Positions 1-12,107 of a DNA stretch of 64,000 nucleotides are shown piece by piece. A program made the translations under genes and the position numbers. Every line of letters starts with the position of its first letter. The first letter of the stretch is position 1. The notes beneath the pieces were generated by a model. It made no database searches and was not told the origin of the DNA. It saw only the letters and a list, made by a program, of their open reading frames with translations. This DNA comes from Pogonophryne albipinna (lineage: Eukaryota; Chordata; Actinopteri; Perciformes; Artedidraconidae), in the NCBI GenBank assembly GCA_028583405.1, contig CM053257.1:31429071-31493070 (forward strand), in the 5' to 3' direction.

Positions 1-3000
1 TAGTTGTGATTTGACGTGATTTTATCATGACCTTCTCTCCCTTTAACTTGATCTCAATCTGTAACCAGAAGACAGGAAATGAGTGGAGGACGAGAGATCT
101 GAGCGATGTGTTGCACAGCTTCAGTCTGTGAACTAACTTCACTAAAACCAAGACGACATGTCTCGCTCGCAGACAGCTGAGATAGTGATATGCAAATGCT
201 GACTGCCTACAATGGATCATGGGCTGCATGACTGGGCCCTGGGAAGAGGAATTTCTCTACTCTGCCAGGGATAATCCTTGTCTGAGACAGACCTCACCTC
301 AGCCCAAAGAGAACAAAAGACATCCCCTGCCTCACTAATTCAGGAGGTGCCCCATTCACACATCATGCCCCTGAAAGCCTGACCCAAGGTGGCCTATATG
401 CTGCTAAACTTTTTTATAAAACATATTGTCACGGTCCTCATGTTTTAACCGGCTTTGAAGTTAAATATGTGCACCTGTAGCTGCATATGAATGTGGGGCA
501 TTAAGAAGTCGGTGTGCTCCTCATTGACCTTTCACAGCTACTAGGGGAGTTCCCAGGCACAGATTACAGACTGCAAGTGACGTAAAGGATCTATTAAGCA
601 CGTTGAGCAGTGATCAAACACAAGCTTGTAGAAGAAATAGGATGCATTAGATACAAATATGTCATTAGAAAATATTTTAATATGATGCTGTTTGCGTCTT
701 CCTTTGTGTTCGTGGGTACTGGGTAGAGTCATGTCAATTGACTTTTGTGTGCTTAAAATGTAAGCTTTGTAGCTACCGAACATCTATTTCCATTCTTGAT
801 ATTGCCTTTAATAATTATAATATGTTAAGAATTCATCTATTAGCTTATATGTCTCTGTGAAAGACTTAAACGGACACAAACTGGCTCTACACTGAAGAAT
901 GAGAGTTTTAACATCGCTCTGTTTCTAGGTCAGTGGGTGCAAGGATGCCTGACATGGGAAAGGTCTTATTGCTTCTGACTAAATCTATTTACAGTTTGCC
1001 CTCAGAAGTGGAACATGTTGAACAATGTAATTCTTCAGCAGAAAGCATTTGTCTCTCTGCTGTCCAAGTGTAACTGCTCTATGGTAGATTTTTTGCGAAT
1101 TATCCAACAGCTTACAAATCTTCAAATGCACTCAATGATCTCAAAATCATCTGTGTTCAATATTTGTATGTGACAAACTGCTGCTGCATGAAGCGACTCC
1201 TCCTACTGGACTTCAAAACAATCAACACAGCTGCTGTTTCTTGTGTAGTGAAGCATGAGGTCGCAGTAACGGTCGCAGGGTGAGTAAACAAGCAAGGCCC
1301 CGTTGCAGGGACAGGTGCTGCAGCCACACAGTGAAAGTGGCCTCACGTGCAACTGATCCAAACGTTTTACATATAGATCCAGACGCAACCACAGACTGGA
1401 GAGGATCCCCACAGGAGAACCACTGGGGAGACCATCTGCTACTCATATCTGTAACTCCGCTTTAAATCAATGAGGCGTGATACTTAGCGAGTGACGAAAA
1501 TAATGGAGGGAAAAAGAGAGTCACTTTAAATTTGCAGACATGTCTTGGCCTATACGTTTAGCAATAAAACCATGTCAAACTCAGAGGTTAAGCTGCTGCC
1601 AAAACGATCCACGGTCTCGTATTACCAGTAGCATATTGTTAGCAGACTCTAGGTATGGCTGTGTTGCTGACATTAGGCTATTGTAGCATTTTGCTAACGT
1701 TTTCTGACTACTGCTACTCTAAGTTTCAGCATGTCACCAGAGAATTTTCTTAGATTTTATCCCATAATAGAAAACACCAAGTTAATTGAAATGTTCAGAA
1801 ATAAGCAAACGTATTCAGTAATATCAGTTACTTAAAGTTAGCTTATATTAGCTCATGTTAGCAACCATTAGCCATTGGTAATACCAAACCACGTGAGGTT
1901 GTGGCAGTTTTGTAAAAGTAAGAATATATAATGTCTTCTGTAAAGTCTCACTTGAATCAGTACCCCTCCCAGATTGTATCCATCTTGCTTTAAGCTAATG
2001 TTGCATAATGTTTATATTTTCTAATCAAGCTTCATGGCTTGCTAGTTGGAATATTTGTCCAAAAATCACATTAAGAGTCAAATAAGGAAGCGTGCTAATC
2101 TCTTAGGCAGACTATTATTCTTGACCAGTTTGTTGGCCAGTGCCTTAAGACATTGTGTTGTTCAGAATGTCATTACAAATATTGGCTTTCTATTACTTCT
2201 GTGGTTTAATGCTAAAAAAAAATCATGTATAAAATAAGGATAAAGCTTGCTGTTAGTGTGTCTTATTGTCTTATTGGGACACATTACATCTCTTGATATA
2301 CTTACTTATTTTAAATTGATTGTAAAATTATTAAAATGTCTAATAATTACAAAAATTATTCTGCTAAAAGATAATACTGCGGCCATATTTTTTATTCCTG
2401 TCTAATTCAAATGCAATACACAAAGACAGCAATGTATTCAGCTGCTAAATGAAAAAAGAGGAAACCATCTTATTTTTAAATAGCAAATGTCTTGTTGATC
2501 TTGTGAGTCAAGTGTGCACACTGTTTGACTTAACACACTGCTTCTTTATCTTGCACTTTATGAAGGCTCTTGCTGGGTGCAAAAATACCATTGAAGATGT
2601 CTGACAGTAAATCAAAGCCGTTATCTTTAATATCTGTTATCACTTTACTATATCACCACAGAGCAGAACGATATGCAGGGTGAATAAGAGAATTAGAGCG
2701 CACAGAACTTGCAGAGATTACAGTAAAAGGACAAGCCACTTCCTGACAGTGTCTTCCTGTGCACCCCTCCCCCTTTCTCCTCTGACCCAGGAAGATGAAA
2801 ATGAGTGAGGGCCCTGAGTTTAGTGTTACAGGGCGGTAACAAAAAAAGGCGAGCGCTCAGTGTGCAGACCACGTCGCCTCGTTGTGGCTCCCGGCACAAT
2901 ACAGGTTACTTAATTAACACTGAGCATCAAACCGAGTGACCTACTTCTGCAATGGCTTCAAAGTGGGGCTATGAAAAGGAATGGGGAGCTTTGTGTTGGG

Positions 3001-3947
3001 AGCTCAGGCTTGAATATACAACCAGGAGGGAAATGAGCATGATGAACACTTTAAAACATCCTCACTTGATGTGCAACTGATAAAAATAAGACTTAATATT
3101 AAGAAAAACTAAGCCGATTACAAACTTGATCTATAAGCTTCTACAGCCTAATCCTGAGATTCTTTGCACACTTTAAAGGTTAAAAAGGCCAACTGTTTTT
3201 GTACAGGCTTGGACACTAATCTAAATTACTTCTGATTCCTTTCCTTTGTCTTCACACAATATTTCTCCACTTGCCTCTGCACCCATGTCCATTATATTTT
3301 TGCATAATGTATTTGAGGCCAGGTTCTTTTTGTGAACAGAATATAGAGGGGGGGGGTATTATTATTGTGTGGGACTGGAGGACAATGCAGAAAGCCACAT
3401 GCCGTAGATTCCACAGACTCACACATGTGTAGACAGCAGACTGTACACAGGCATCGGCCCACAGAAAGCCAGTCAGCTGACGGCTCCCCTCCCTCCCTGA
3501 AGCTATACGCGCTCCTCATTGAAAAGCCCCTGCCCCAAGCCTCCTTTTCTTCATGGGGTTACTTGAAGCTTTCAGTGGGCCTCTTAAGTTAAGGGTAGGC
3601 CTCCCTTTTTTAACCTTGTGATCCCAAGACAAATAGCAGACTTTTCTTGCCTCTTTTAGTGGCCTCTTTTCAGGTCTGTGTCCTCAAACCGAGTTCACAA
3701 ACCCTCAGTAGAACCCCTGATTTGTTTAAAAGTTGCTCATAAAGAAGCAAACAATTGTAATTAAACAATAGAAGTTATTTTGTTTATAAATGTTAGCAGC
3801 TCTGTGACGCTTTTCCTATACTGTTGCCATTCATGACAAAGTTGTATAGTATAATGTTAACTATGTTCAACATACAGTAGATTACCAATATCATTTGCTA
3901 CAGCATTAGGAAACTTAACAATATATTTGTTTTCCTAGTGTTAGGAG

Positions 3948-4078
3948 CAGTGGGCTGCCATTATGAACGGCGCCCGGGGAGCAGTGTGAGGTGCCTTGCT
4001 CAGGGACACCTCGTAGCACTTGAACTGGTGACCTTCCAGTTGCCAAGCCAAGTCCCTATCCACTTCAACACCACCGCA
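3948..4078 (-). mobile_element. tRNA-like SINE relic
   Basis: Read on the minus strand, the right part resembles a tRNA-derived head with a degenerate B-box (GGTCACCAGTTCAAGTGC). It is followed by a GC-rich body containing CCTGAGCAAGGCACC and CTCCCCGGGCGCCG, typical of dispersed fish SINE-like repeats. No target duplication was resolved. Confidence 0.45.
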
Positions 4079-5200
4079 ATATACTGTATGTCATAACTTT
4101 GCAAGTATTTGGTCATTATATCAGTGTTTGACAAACTAACAACTTTGACGTGAAATCACCTAGAATTCACACCGACAGCAAACAAAAGGTGTGTCCCAAA
4201 ATTCATGGCAATCCAATGGTTGGCGAGTCTTTAAACGTATTACCACAGAAAACAGATCTCACAGTGACTCATGAAAAAAGGCATGGGATCAACAAAGTCA
4301 CTCATCCACAGGGCAACATTAATTTGTAAAATTGTGTGGCAAACCGTGCAGTGGTTGAATCAAAATGTCTGTCAGGATTAAGCCGATAGAACAACACTGC
4401 TATCCCGAGAGCCTCACCACATTTTACCTGTGGTTATCTGAATAAACGTCACTTTCTGGTCTGATTTATTAATAATGTATATCCTTTATTTAGGTTTTAG
4501 TTACTTTTCATTGGCCATCAATAGTCACAAAACTTAATTTGGATGAAAGTCAGAGTATAGGTCAATTATATCTAACTTCCATCAGCTGTCATTTGAACTG
4601 GGAGATTTTTGTTCCAATGGAGTGAGTTTGTTTCACTTGGCAGCTCAGCTCATCTTGAATAAATAGTGTTAGTGTTGTCTGTGACTTGTTCTGGTCGTAC
4701 ACAGACATCAGGCGCCAGATTTGTAGTGTTGGGGCCCTTTGGACATCTGCGTTGAATAATGTACTTATTATAAAACCACTTCACAGTGAGTACAAACAAC
4801 TGCAGGCGCTCACAGAACTGTGTAATTATCTGTAAAGTGCTGTTGCATTACCTAAATGGACTACAATCCAATGGAGAGTTTCAGAGATTAAGTATTTTTG
4901 AAATCACTCGCTCCCTGGTCAAAAGGTCAATGGGATATTTCTACTGGATTTCGGGTTATTGCAGAAAATAAACTTGATTTCAAACAGAAGTTTATGATAC
5001 TTACATATTTTGTTGAGCAAGATAAACCACATTTACACTGTTTATGATTTGGAAAGGGTTTGTGCAATCACCAGGCCAAAAACCCCCGGCTACAAACAAA
5101 CTACACTTCAGCCACATGACTTCAACGTCAACACCATTAAGCTAAGGCAGAGTGTTTGGCCTAATGGCGTTTAATGTCCACAACAACATCTGCAGTCTCA

Positions 5201-5673
5201 TTAAAGAGGCCCTATTATGCTTTTTGGGGTTTTCTCTCTCCTATAGAGTGTTATACAGGTTTGTTGTGCATGTAAATGGTCTGCAATGGCTAAAGGAAAA
5301 AGTTCCCTCCAGAGGGAGTTTCTCTCCCCCCTGCCTAAAACGCCTCCTTTGGACTCCTTTGTTTACTTCTGCAACATAGTGATATCACTATGTAACACTC
5401 GTGCTTCTATTGGCAACATTGTACACATTGTACGTGATAGAGATGTCCCGCCCTTTAGCCTAAGCGGTTGACCAATCACAACAGAGCCGGCTAGCTAACC
5501 AATCAGAGCAGACTGGGCTCTGGTTTCAGACAGGGGGTGAAAAGAGGTGCTGCAACACAGGTAGTATGAGAAAAATAAAGAGCTTTTTGAACATTAAAGC
5601 ATGGAGACATGTCCCAGTTGAGTCACAAAATACAAATATGATCCTGAAAATGAGCAGAATAGGGACACTTGTA
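5201..5673. mobile_element. MITE, AAGAGGCCC family
   Basis: It starts TTAAAGAGGCCCTATTATGC and ends with a degenerate inverted match (GCAGAATAGGGACACTTGTAA). The same family recurs at 28413-29084, 33869-34565 and, on the other strand, in both units of the grk1 duplication. It has no coding capacity. The TTAA at the left end suggests TTAA-targeting (piggyBac or Kolobok-like), which is inference. Confidence 0.6.
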
Positions 5674-8600
5674 AGCAGACATCTTTTGTTAAGACACAAA
5701 AAATGTACAAGTTGGGTATTTACTGACATACTTGATGTTATAGAACCAAATGTTAAAGTATCTTAAGCTTGTGTTAACCCCTCTTGGTTCAGTCATTTAA
5801 CAATACTAACAAAAAACATCAATATCTTTAAATCAAGGAACCCAGAACTGCAAAAATGCGAACTGATATCCGGATTTTAGGACTCTGCTTCAGCACGATA
5901 TGGCCTTTACGCGCTTCATGACCTTTGAAAAGTGCCGTTGTTAAAAAACGGTCTTAGACGTTGGCGAATGAACACCTCAGTTCTTCTGCGCCAGGTTAAC
6001 TACTCAGCAGTGCTGCTTCCTGTTCCGTTATTTAAGGTCACAGTTCGCTGAGAAAAACAGTGGCATTACCAGTAAGATGGTAAAGTACCCTTGCATGTTG
6101 CACACTGCCACTCTTAGACCCACCAACACCCCATGGGAACCAGTCCTCCCAGTTGGCAGGGGCCCTCTCTTGTGGTAGAGGCGTCATTATCACCGCAATA
6201 GTTTTGGAGGGAAACAAAACATTATTTCCATGACATGAGGGAGACAGGAAGCTACAGTATAGCTGCAGCAGCGTTGCCCTCGCCCTGCCCTCCACCCACC
6301 TTCAGTTATTTAGGTGGAGCTGTATAATCACTGAGGTTCAAACTCAACGCCCTCCACCCACCATGAGGTCTCTGGCTTATCTCTATCCTTCATTACAATC
6401 ATGTATGCGGATAGTAAAGTCAACACATGATGATACAAAAGATCATAACAACCAGGTCGATGATTTCTTTTAGCATATGGCGGGGAATGGAATAAAATGA
6501 CTTTACATAGAATTAGACACAAACACGATTTATCGATGTCGGGCCCTCCTCTTTTTCCAGCCCTGACCCTCGTGTTTTGCAGGGCGGGGATGTTAACACA
6601 TGGCACTGTTTTCCATCCACTCTGCAGGAAATGCATCATAGTTCATTGTGGGGGGGGGGGACTGTCGTGTTTTCTGAACAGGAAAGTGTAAAAATAACTA
6701 TCAGCCGGTGGTTCCGAAGCCCAACGAAGCATGCCAACATTCAGGAACGCAGAGGTTGATTTAATATAAAGATAAACAGCTTTGTGCTATTGTCAAAGAG
6801 CGATTTGCTGCTTTATTGAATGGCACACGATGCAAAGAGTGGCTTCAGCAAAAAAGACTGTTATGTGGAGTTAAATGCTGAAGTATTAACAAAATGATTT
6901 CTATTTCAGATATCCAATTTGTGTCCAAACTTAAGTAGCAGTACAGTGGAGTACAGCGGAGGATTAGAGCAAGATGTCTGCTGAGGTAGTTTGAATGTCT
7001 GGTTAGATTTCATTGATTGCTGAAGCTGAAGTTCGCTGAAGTTAATTGTGTCGATATATATTCGCATATTTAAATATCTTGGTGCATAAAGGTGCAGTTG
7101 GCCCTTTGAAAAGTGTAACTCTCAGTGCTCAATTCGAACAAACACCTCCAACAGAAAGCTTGAGAGAGGGCAGAGGAGGAAGTGACAGGATAAAGAGCAG
7201 CAATCCCTTTCTCCAGGCTGCAGCATCCGCTGAGGAAACTCTAGAAGACAGGGACACAAAGATATGAGCGCACAGCTCAGGAATGGAGGATGTTTGACGT
7301 TGTTCCCAGCATTCCCTTCTCCTAAGCCCCTTCCCCTCCGACACACTCCCCAACACTGATTGAGCTGTTTGTGTCGCCTCCTGTTATTGTCAGGGGGAGC
7401 GCCCCGAAACAGTTGACTCCATGCTGCTCCCCTGGCCAAAACCCCATTGCACTCCCACCAGCAACTGCACCGACTGTACATGTAGCCAATAATGAACCGC
7501 AGAGAGATGAAGAAAAGAAGGAAAAGGAGGCTAACCAGAGCCATAAGTCAGAAGCTGTGATCAAGTTCTCACAAAGGGCTGTTGAACAATTGAAACTATA
7601 ATTGATTGAGGTTCACAAAGGCATTTCCTGACATAACTTCAAAATTACGTCTCGTGAGAATGCAAAGGTTACAGGAAGGGCTACACATCTGAAATCAGAA
7701 ATTATTTTAGAGTGTGCTTGTTTCATTAACGTTTACTTCACTTTTTCTGTCCACACTTTCTATCCATCATGGCTGAGCAACTTCCTTACCCCGGCGAGAC
7801 GTTACTAAGACCCAGATTAGCATGTTTGCACAGGCATTAGGCTCCTGCTTTTCCCTGCTAGATATTTCCAGGGCCAGAAAGCACAGCTTTGTAAAATTCC
7901 AGGACTGTACCAAATTTTCCATGACTGTGGAAATGCTGCATAGACCATGGGTCAGTATGTTTTGTGCTTGTAATGGATAGATTGTTCCCACACAGAGAGA
8001 ACTATTCTGGATGTTTGGGATGTTTACAGCAAGATTGACTGGCTGCTTCAGAGCTTTATGTTTCCTCACTGACACAGCAGAGAGGCGTGTGCTATAGCTG
8101 ACAGAGGAAACCACTCCAACACTTCAAAGGTTACTAACAAGCCAAAGTTCAGAAGCCAAACTCAAGAGCAATCACTGAGCAGTTTTTAAATAATAGATAA
8201 AGAAACAAGTATTGTTTTTCATGTATTCATTCGTTTTAGATTCAATTAGATTCATGGCTCAGAGTACTGAGGATATACAATAGGCAGTAGAAATGGGTAT
8301 AAACACTATACCCCGAAGTATAGAAATGTAATACACTAAGTATAGACAGTAGTTTATAGACACTAAGAAAGAATAAATATGATTATTATTATACACTATT
8401 GACGTTTTTTTAAACCTGTGTTAATAAAAATATGAGTAAGCCAAGATATTTCCAATGAATGATCACCTAAAGCACTGAATGGCAAACAAGTATTGGCTTG
8501 AAATAAAAGTACAGAGCATAAAATCCACATGCAAAGTTATAAAAGTGCTCTGTCTGGTTCATCATCATGACAGACTGAGTGACCACATTACATTGAGTGA

Positions 8601-9089
8601 GGTCACACGAGGTATTTTGCTGCTTTGGGAAACAGTTGCTGTGACAACACTGACTGGCGAGTAGGAAAAAACAGGTACAAAACACATGGACTTCAGCCAT
8701 CATTCATTTTTGTTATTTACTGCGACATTTCAGAATGCTTTCTTAAATTCCCTATAATGGAGAATATTGAACAGAATATTATAGAAACCTGTTTCTAACT
8801 GCTCCAACACTTTCCCCTTTAACAACCATCATTTACATATCTGTATTGTCTTCACACTGAGCATTGTACATTCATATTTGATTTAAAATGCAATGTTTTG
8901 CACACTTAATGTTAATGCATGTATTCGACAGATAGTCTACAGATTTATGTTTCACTGTCATTATGAATTTTATTTTTTTGTTTTGTTTTATTTTGATTTG
9001 TTTATATCTAGTGTTTGTTTATGTATACCCTTTCTCATCTTCATATTATGTTCAATGCCTTGTTTACAGTACTGCTGTTGTGACGAAAA

Positions 9090-9122
9090 CATTCCCAAAT
9101 TGGGATCAATAAAGTCAATCTT
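9090..9122 (+). mobile_element. LINE 3' tail fragment
   Basis: CCCAAATTGGGATCAATAAA is the 3' terminus pattern of a fish non-LTR element. The same tail occurs at 18766-18810 and, reversed, at 22818-22860. The upstream body is too degraded to delimit. Confidence 0.45.
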
Positions 9123-9433
9123 ATTTTAGCCAACTTCTGTTGAGTGTTAGCTAGAGTTAAGTTACTGCAGAATAAACTAATCTACATGCTATTTAATTTT
9201 AAATAGCATGTATTTAAAGAAAGTACAATCATTTTTGAAAAACTGCATCAGAAAGTTTGCCAAAGTGTTCAGCAACTTAAGTATTTTGGAAAGTATTGTA
9301 CAGGTGTGCTGCTAAGTTACAGCATTGAATGACACGTGTGTTAATGTTATGTTTATACTTCTGGTTTGGCGTTAAATGGTTACATCTCAACCATGAACGC
9401 ACCTCAGCTTCTTCACCTTAAACACTCACTCAC

Positions 9434-9979
9434 CTTCCAGCCCGCGGAGCTGTTGCTGTCTCCCTTATCCTTGAAGTAAGGCACGTTCTTCACCATCCAG
9501 TCGTAAATCTGAGACAGAGTCAGCCTCTTCTCAGGTGAGCTGTCTATGGCTTTGGTGATCAGGTCGGCGTACGACATGTTCCCCCAGGCGTTGCGGCGGG
9601 ACGAGCTGCTTTTCCTCGGTCCGGAGGTGCTGCTGCCCGGAGGAGCGACGCCCGGAGAGGGGACCTGCTGAGCGGGGAGCGGCTGCTGCTGGAGGGGATG
9701 GAGGTGGTGCTGCTGCTGTGGAGGGACACAATTCCCCTCTCGACACTGAAAGTCACTCTGCTCCGCATACTCTTCATAGTCCTCCTCTAACAAGCCGAGG
9801 CTGCTGATGAAGTCGGTGTTTCCTCCGGGCTCCTGCTGCACTGAGGGGGCCGGGGAGGAGGTGTTGGAGCCGGCCGGGTCGCTGAGCTCCGGGCGGGGCA
9901 GCGGCCAGGTGCAGGACCGCGGCCGGGAGAGAGGCTCGAATTCCGGGTCTATTTCGACCGGCTGCGGTACCTCAGCCAT
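9434..9979 (-). CDS. foxo1: Forkhead box protein O1, first coding exon (partial gene)
   Basis: This exon encodes the first 182 residues of a FOXO1-type transcription factor, the nuclear effector that AKT phosphorylation sends to the cytoplasm. The start at 9979 gives [17 protein letters not shown], the family N-terminus, with the AKT/14-3-3 motif RPRSCT placing Thr at residue 24 as in mammalian FOXO1. A Pro/Gln/Ser-rich linker follows. The forkhead domain begins at about residue 130 ([15 protein letters not shown]) and stops at GWK, where FOXO genes carry their conserved intron. The donor is GTGAGT just below 9434. The frame is open upstream to 10309, but that part lacks family similarity and is taken as 5' UTR. 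The rest of the forkhead and the transactivation region lie left of the window. Which fish paralogue (a or b) is not determinable here. Confidence 0.93.
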
Positions 9980-12107
9980 GCCTGTGTCAAACTCACTGTC
10001 ACAGACACTCGCATACAAAAATAAATAATGGGGGTGGGGGGGAATCAACAGGTAAAAGTGGTTTTGCGTCCACACACACACACCAGACAAGACAAGAGGT
10101 TTGCAATTTAAAAGTTGGATAAATGTTTGGTTCAAAGTCTTTACTGAAGTCACACCATCCTGCACCGACTGGTCTCTACTCTCAACTGTCAGTGAGTGTG
10201 ATGCTGCCTTCAAGGACCACACACAGGCTCCGTCATCCTGCTCATAAAACTTGAAGGTGCGTTCAAATGCTCTGGTGGCAAATAGAAGCCGTGTTAAATA
10301 AATGCACAATGGTTTTTTTACAAGGGGAAGTTGAGCTTGAATAATTTCCTAAAGAAATTATGAATTACACCACATTATCCTCATGGTTTTTTAGAGTAAT
10401 GAGGAGCTGTAGACTACAAACACTCATGATGTCCTGCAAATATACACACAAATAAAGTCTTTATCCTAAGTTTAAGAAATATCAAAACTATATATTTTTC
10501 TTTTCACGCGTTACGTTTTTTTTCAATCTAGATTACTTTGGTTTGAGTTGCTGTGTGAAAGACAATACTTACAAAAAAAATATTATATGCAGTTGTTCCC
10601 TTTTGAGCACCACAAGCCAAGTGCCATGTCGTTCTGTTATATTCAAGACAATGCATGCATCTACAGCCAAGTCACACCAAAACATCCAAGATTGATAAAT
10701 ATCACACACCTTGTCCCTTGTGGTTTTTAAATAGAGATCTATCTACAGATGTGACATTACTAGGAGAGATTTATGTATAAACTGGATATTTGATTATTTC
10801 CAACACATATATTGTTTTAATAAACCTTAAATAATGTGTTTGGCAATTCACTTTTTAATGATTTTGACATCAGAAACAGTCCCTTCAATTGACAAAAGGT
10901 TTTGATAAAGTACAGACAAGTTACTGCACAGGGTTGACTTTTTCTTTTGAAATATCCCATTTTTGTTGTAAAGTGTTTAAAAAAAACCTACCCTCACATG
11001 TCCCAAAGCTGTCAGCAGCGCCATCTAGTGGGTTATTTGTGCGTAAGACTTTTCCTTACACTCAAAAACACTTATTTTTTTAACTTCATACACATAAGAG
11101 AAGTGTTGCCAAAATCTTATCATGCCAATCATGTGTTTAAGGAAAAGTGAACAAAATGTGGAAACGAGGCACTCTCAACTGTCAAGCTCTCGTTTTCCAC
11201 ACGTTCTCAGACAATAGATTACCAAGGGTGTTTTTAGACCAGATGGAATCTGTGCCGTACATTGTGAACATGTTTTTTAACTTTAAAAGCACTTCCCCTG
11301 CAGAGGGCATGAGGTTCAAGGTCTTATTACGCTCCTACTGTAAACCCGATCTGAGGTCCTAGGTTGTGCACATGAGTTACACTTGTGTTACAGCCTGCCA
11401 GCAAAAACACCATCAAAGGTGTTTGTTTGACCCGTCACACAAAAAGAGTACAAAAATATTTTCATCCACCAGTTTCCTTTGAAATTGAATGACTTAAACC
11501 TCAATTCAACTTAAGGGTCCAGTGGTTTTTTTAATGAAGCCTAAATATACAAACGAACGGGCGTTGATAAATTCTTTAAAACAATATTTTAAGCTAGTTA
11601 ATCACTTGCTACTTGTGTGTATCACAACAACAACAACTAGATAGATATAAGCATTACGGTATTCAAGATACAAAAAATCCAAATCATTTTTATTTTATTG
11701 TGTCACCACACTATTGATAGCCAGTAAATCGCCTGCATCAGCATTGGATTATGAAAGTAAAGGTTAAATAAATCACCAGTGATGCAGTAAATGTGCGTCA
11801 CTAACTGGAATAAAATTAAATAAGCCGTGGGTTTTTTGCTCTTTTACACTTCCTGTATACTTTGTACAATCAATCTATAAACGCAGCCTTTTTAACAGCG
11901 GTTCTATAGAACTCTGATCAACATTTTAGAAACAGTAGATAATGTACAATGTTTGCCACCAGGACACAGACTTGATGCCACTTCAACAGGCCTCCTGCAA
12001 GTGATAAAATCAAACTGAAATGCTAAAGATGATCGTAGTTGCAAAGCCCCGCTGAGTGAACAGGTCTTACTTTTATGTGTCTCCATTCAACAAATGACGC
12101 AATTGTC
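9980..12107. other. foxo1 5' flank and mrps31 3' flank
   Basis: The segment runs between the foxo1 start codon and the mrps31 stop; the two genes point the same way (minus). It holds the foxo1 5' UTR/promoter, without an identifiable TATA box, and the mrps31 3' UTR. No other gene was recognised; small open frames have no family resemblance. Confidence 0.6.
11689..11699 (-). other. mrps31: Candidate poly(A) signals of mrps31
   Basis: Two overlapping TTTATT strings on the plus strand read AATAAA on the minus strand, about 410 bases after the mrps31 stop. They are the first canonical signals found downstream. Confidence 0.45.

Larger units (their letters stand above)
1..9433 (-). other. foxo1: foxo1 intron 1 (3' part lies outside the window)
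   Basis: This stretch lies downstream of the foxo1 exon 1 donor on the minus strand and holds no second coding exon, so it is read as part of the long first intron typical of FOXO genes. Short open frames here have no recognisable protein content. Contents seen: a SINE-like repeat near 3948, a MITE at 5201-5673, a G-run at 6648-6660 and a LINE tail near 9090. The rest looks like unique AT-rich intronic DNA; no conserved element could be proven from one sequence. Confidence 0.7.

Noticed and set aside
5152..5766. Several 60-75 residue open frames in the foxo1 intron
   Set aside because: They lie within a MITE copy; similar frames appear wherever that MITE recurs.
7122..7564. Overlapping frames up to 140 residues
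   Set aside because: No family similarity and no supporting splice or promoter context in either strand of the foxo1 intron.
9980..10309. N-terminal extension of the foxo1 frame by about 110 codons
   Set aside because: The FOXO1 family N-terminus starts at the Met at 9979 and the extension has no resemblance to FOXO proteins; it is simply open 5' UTR.
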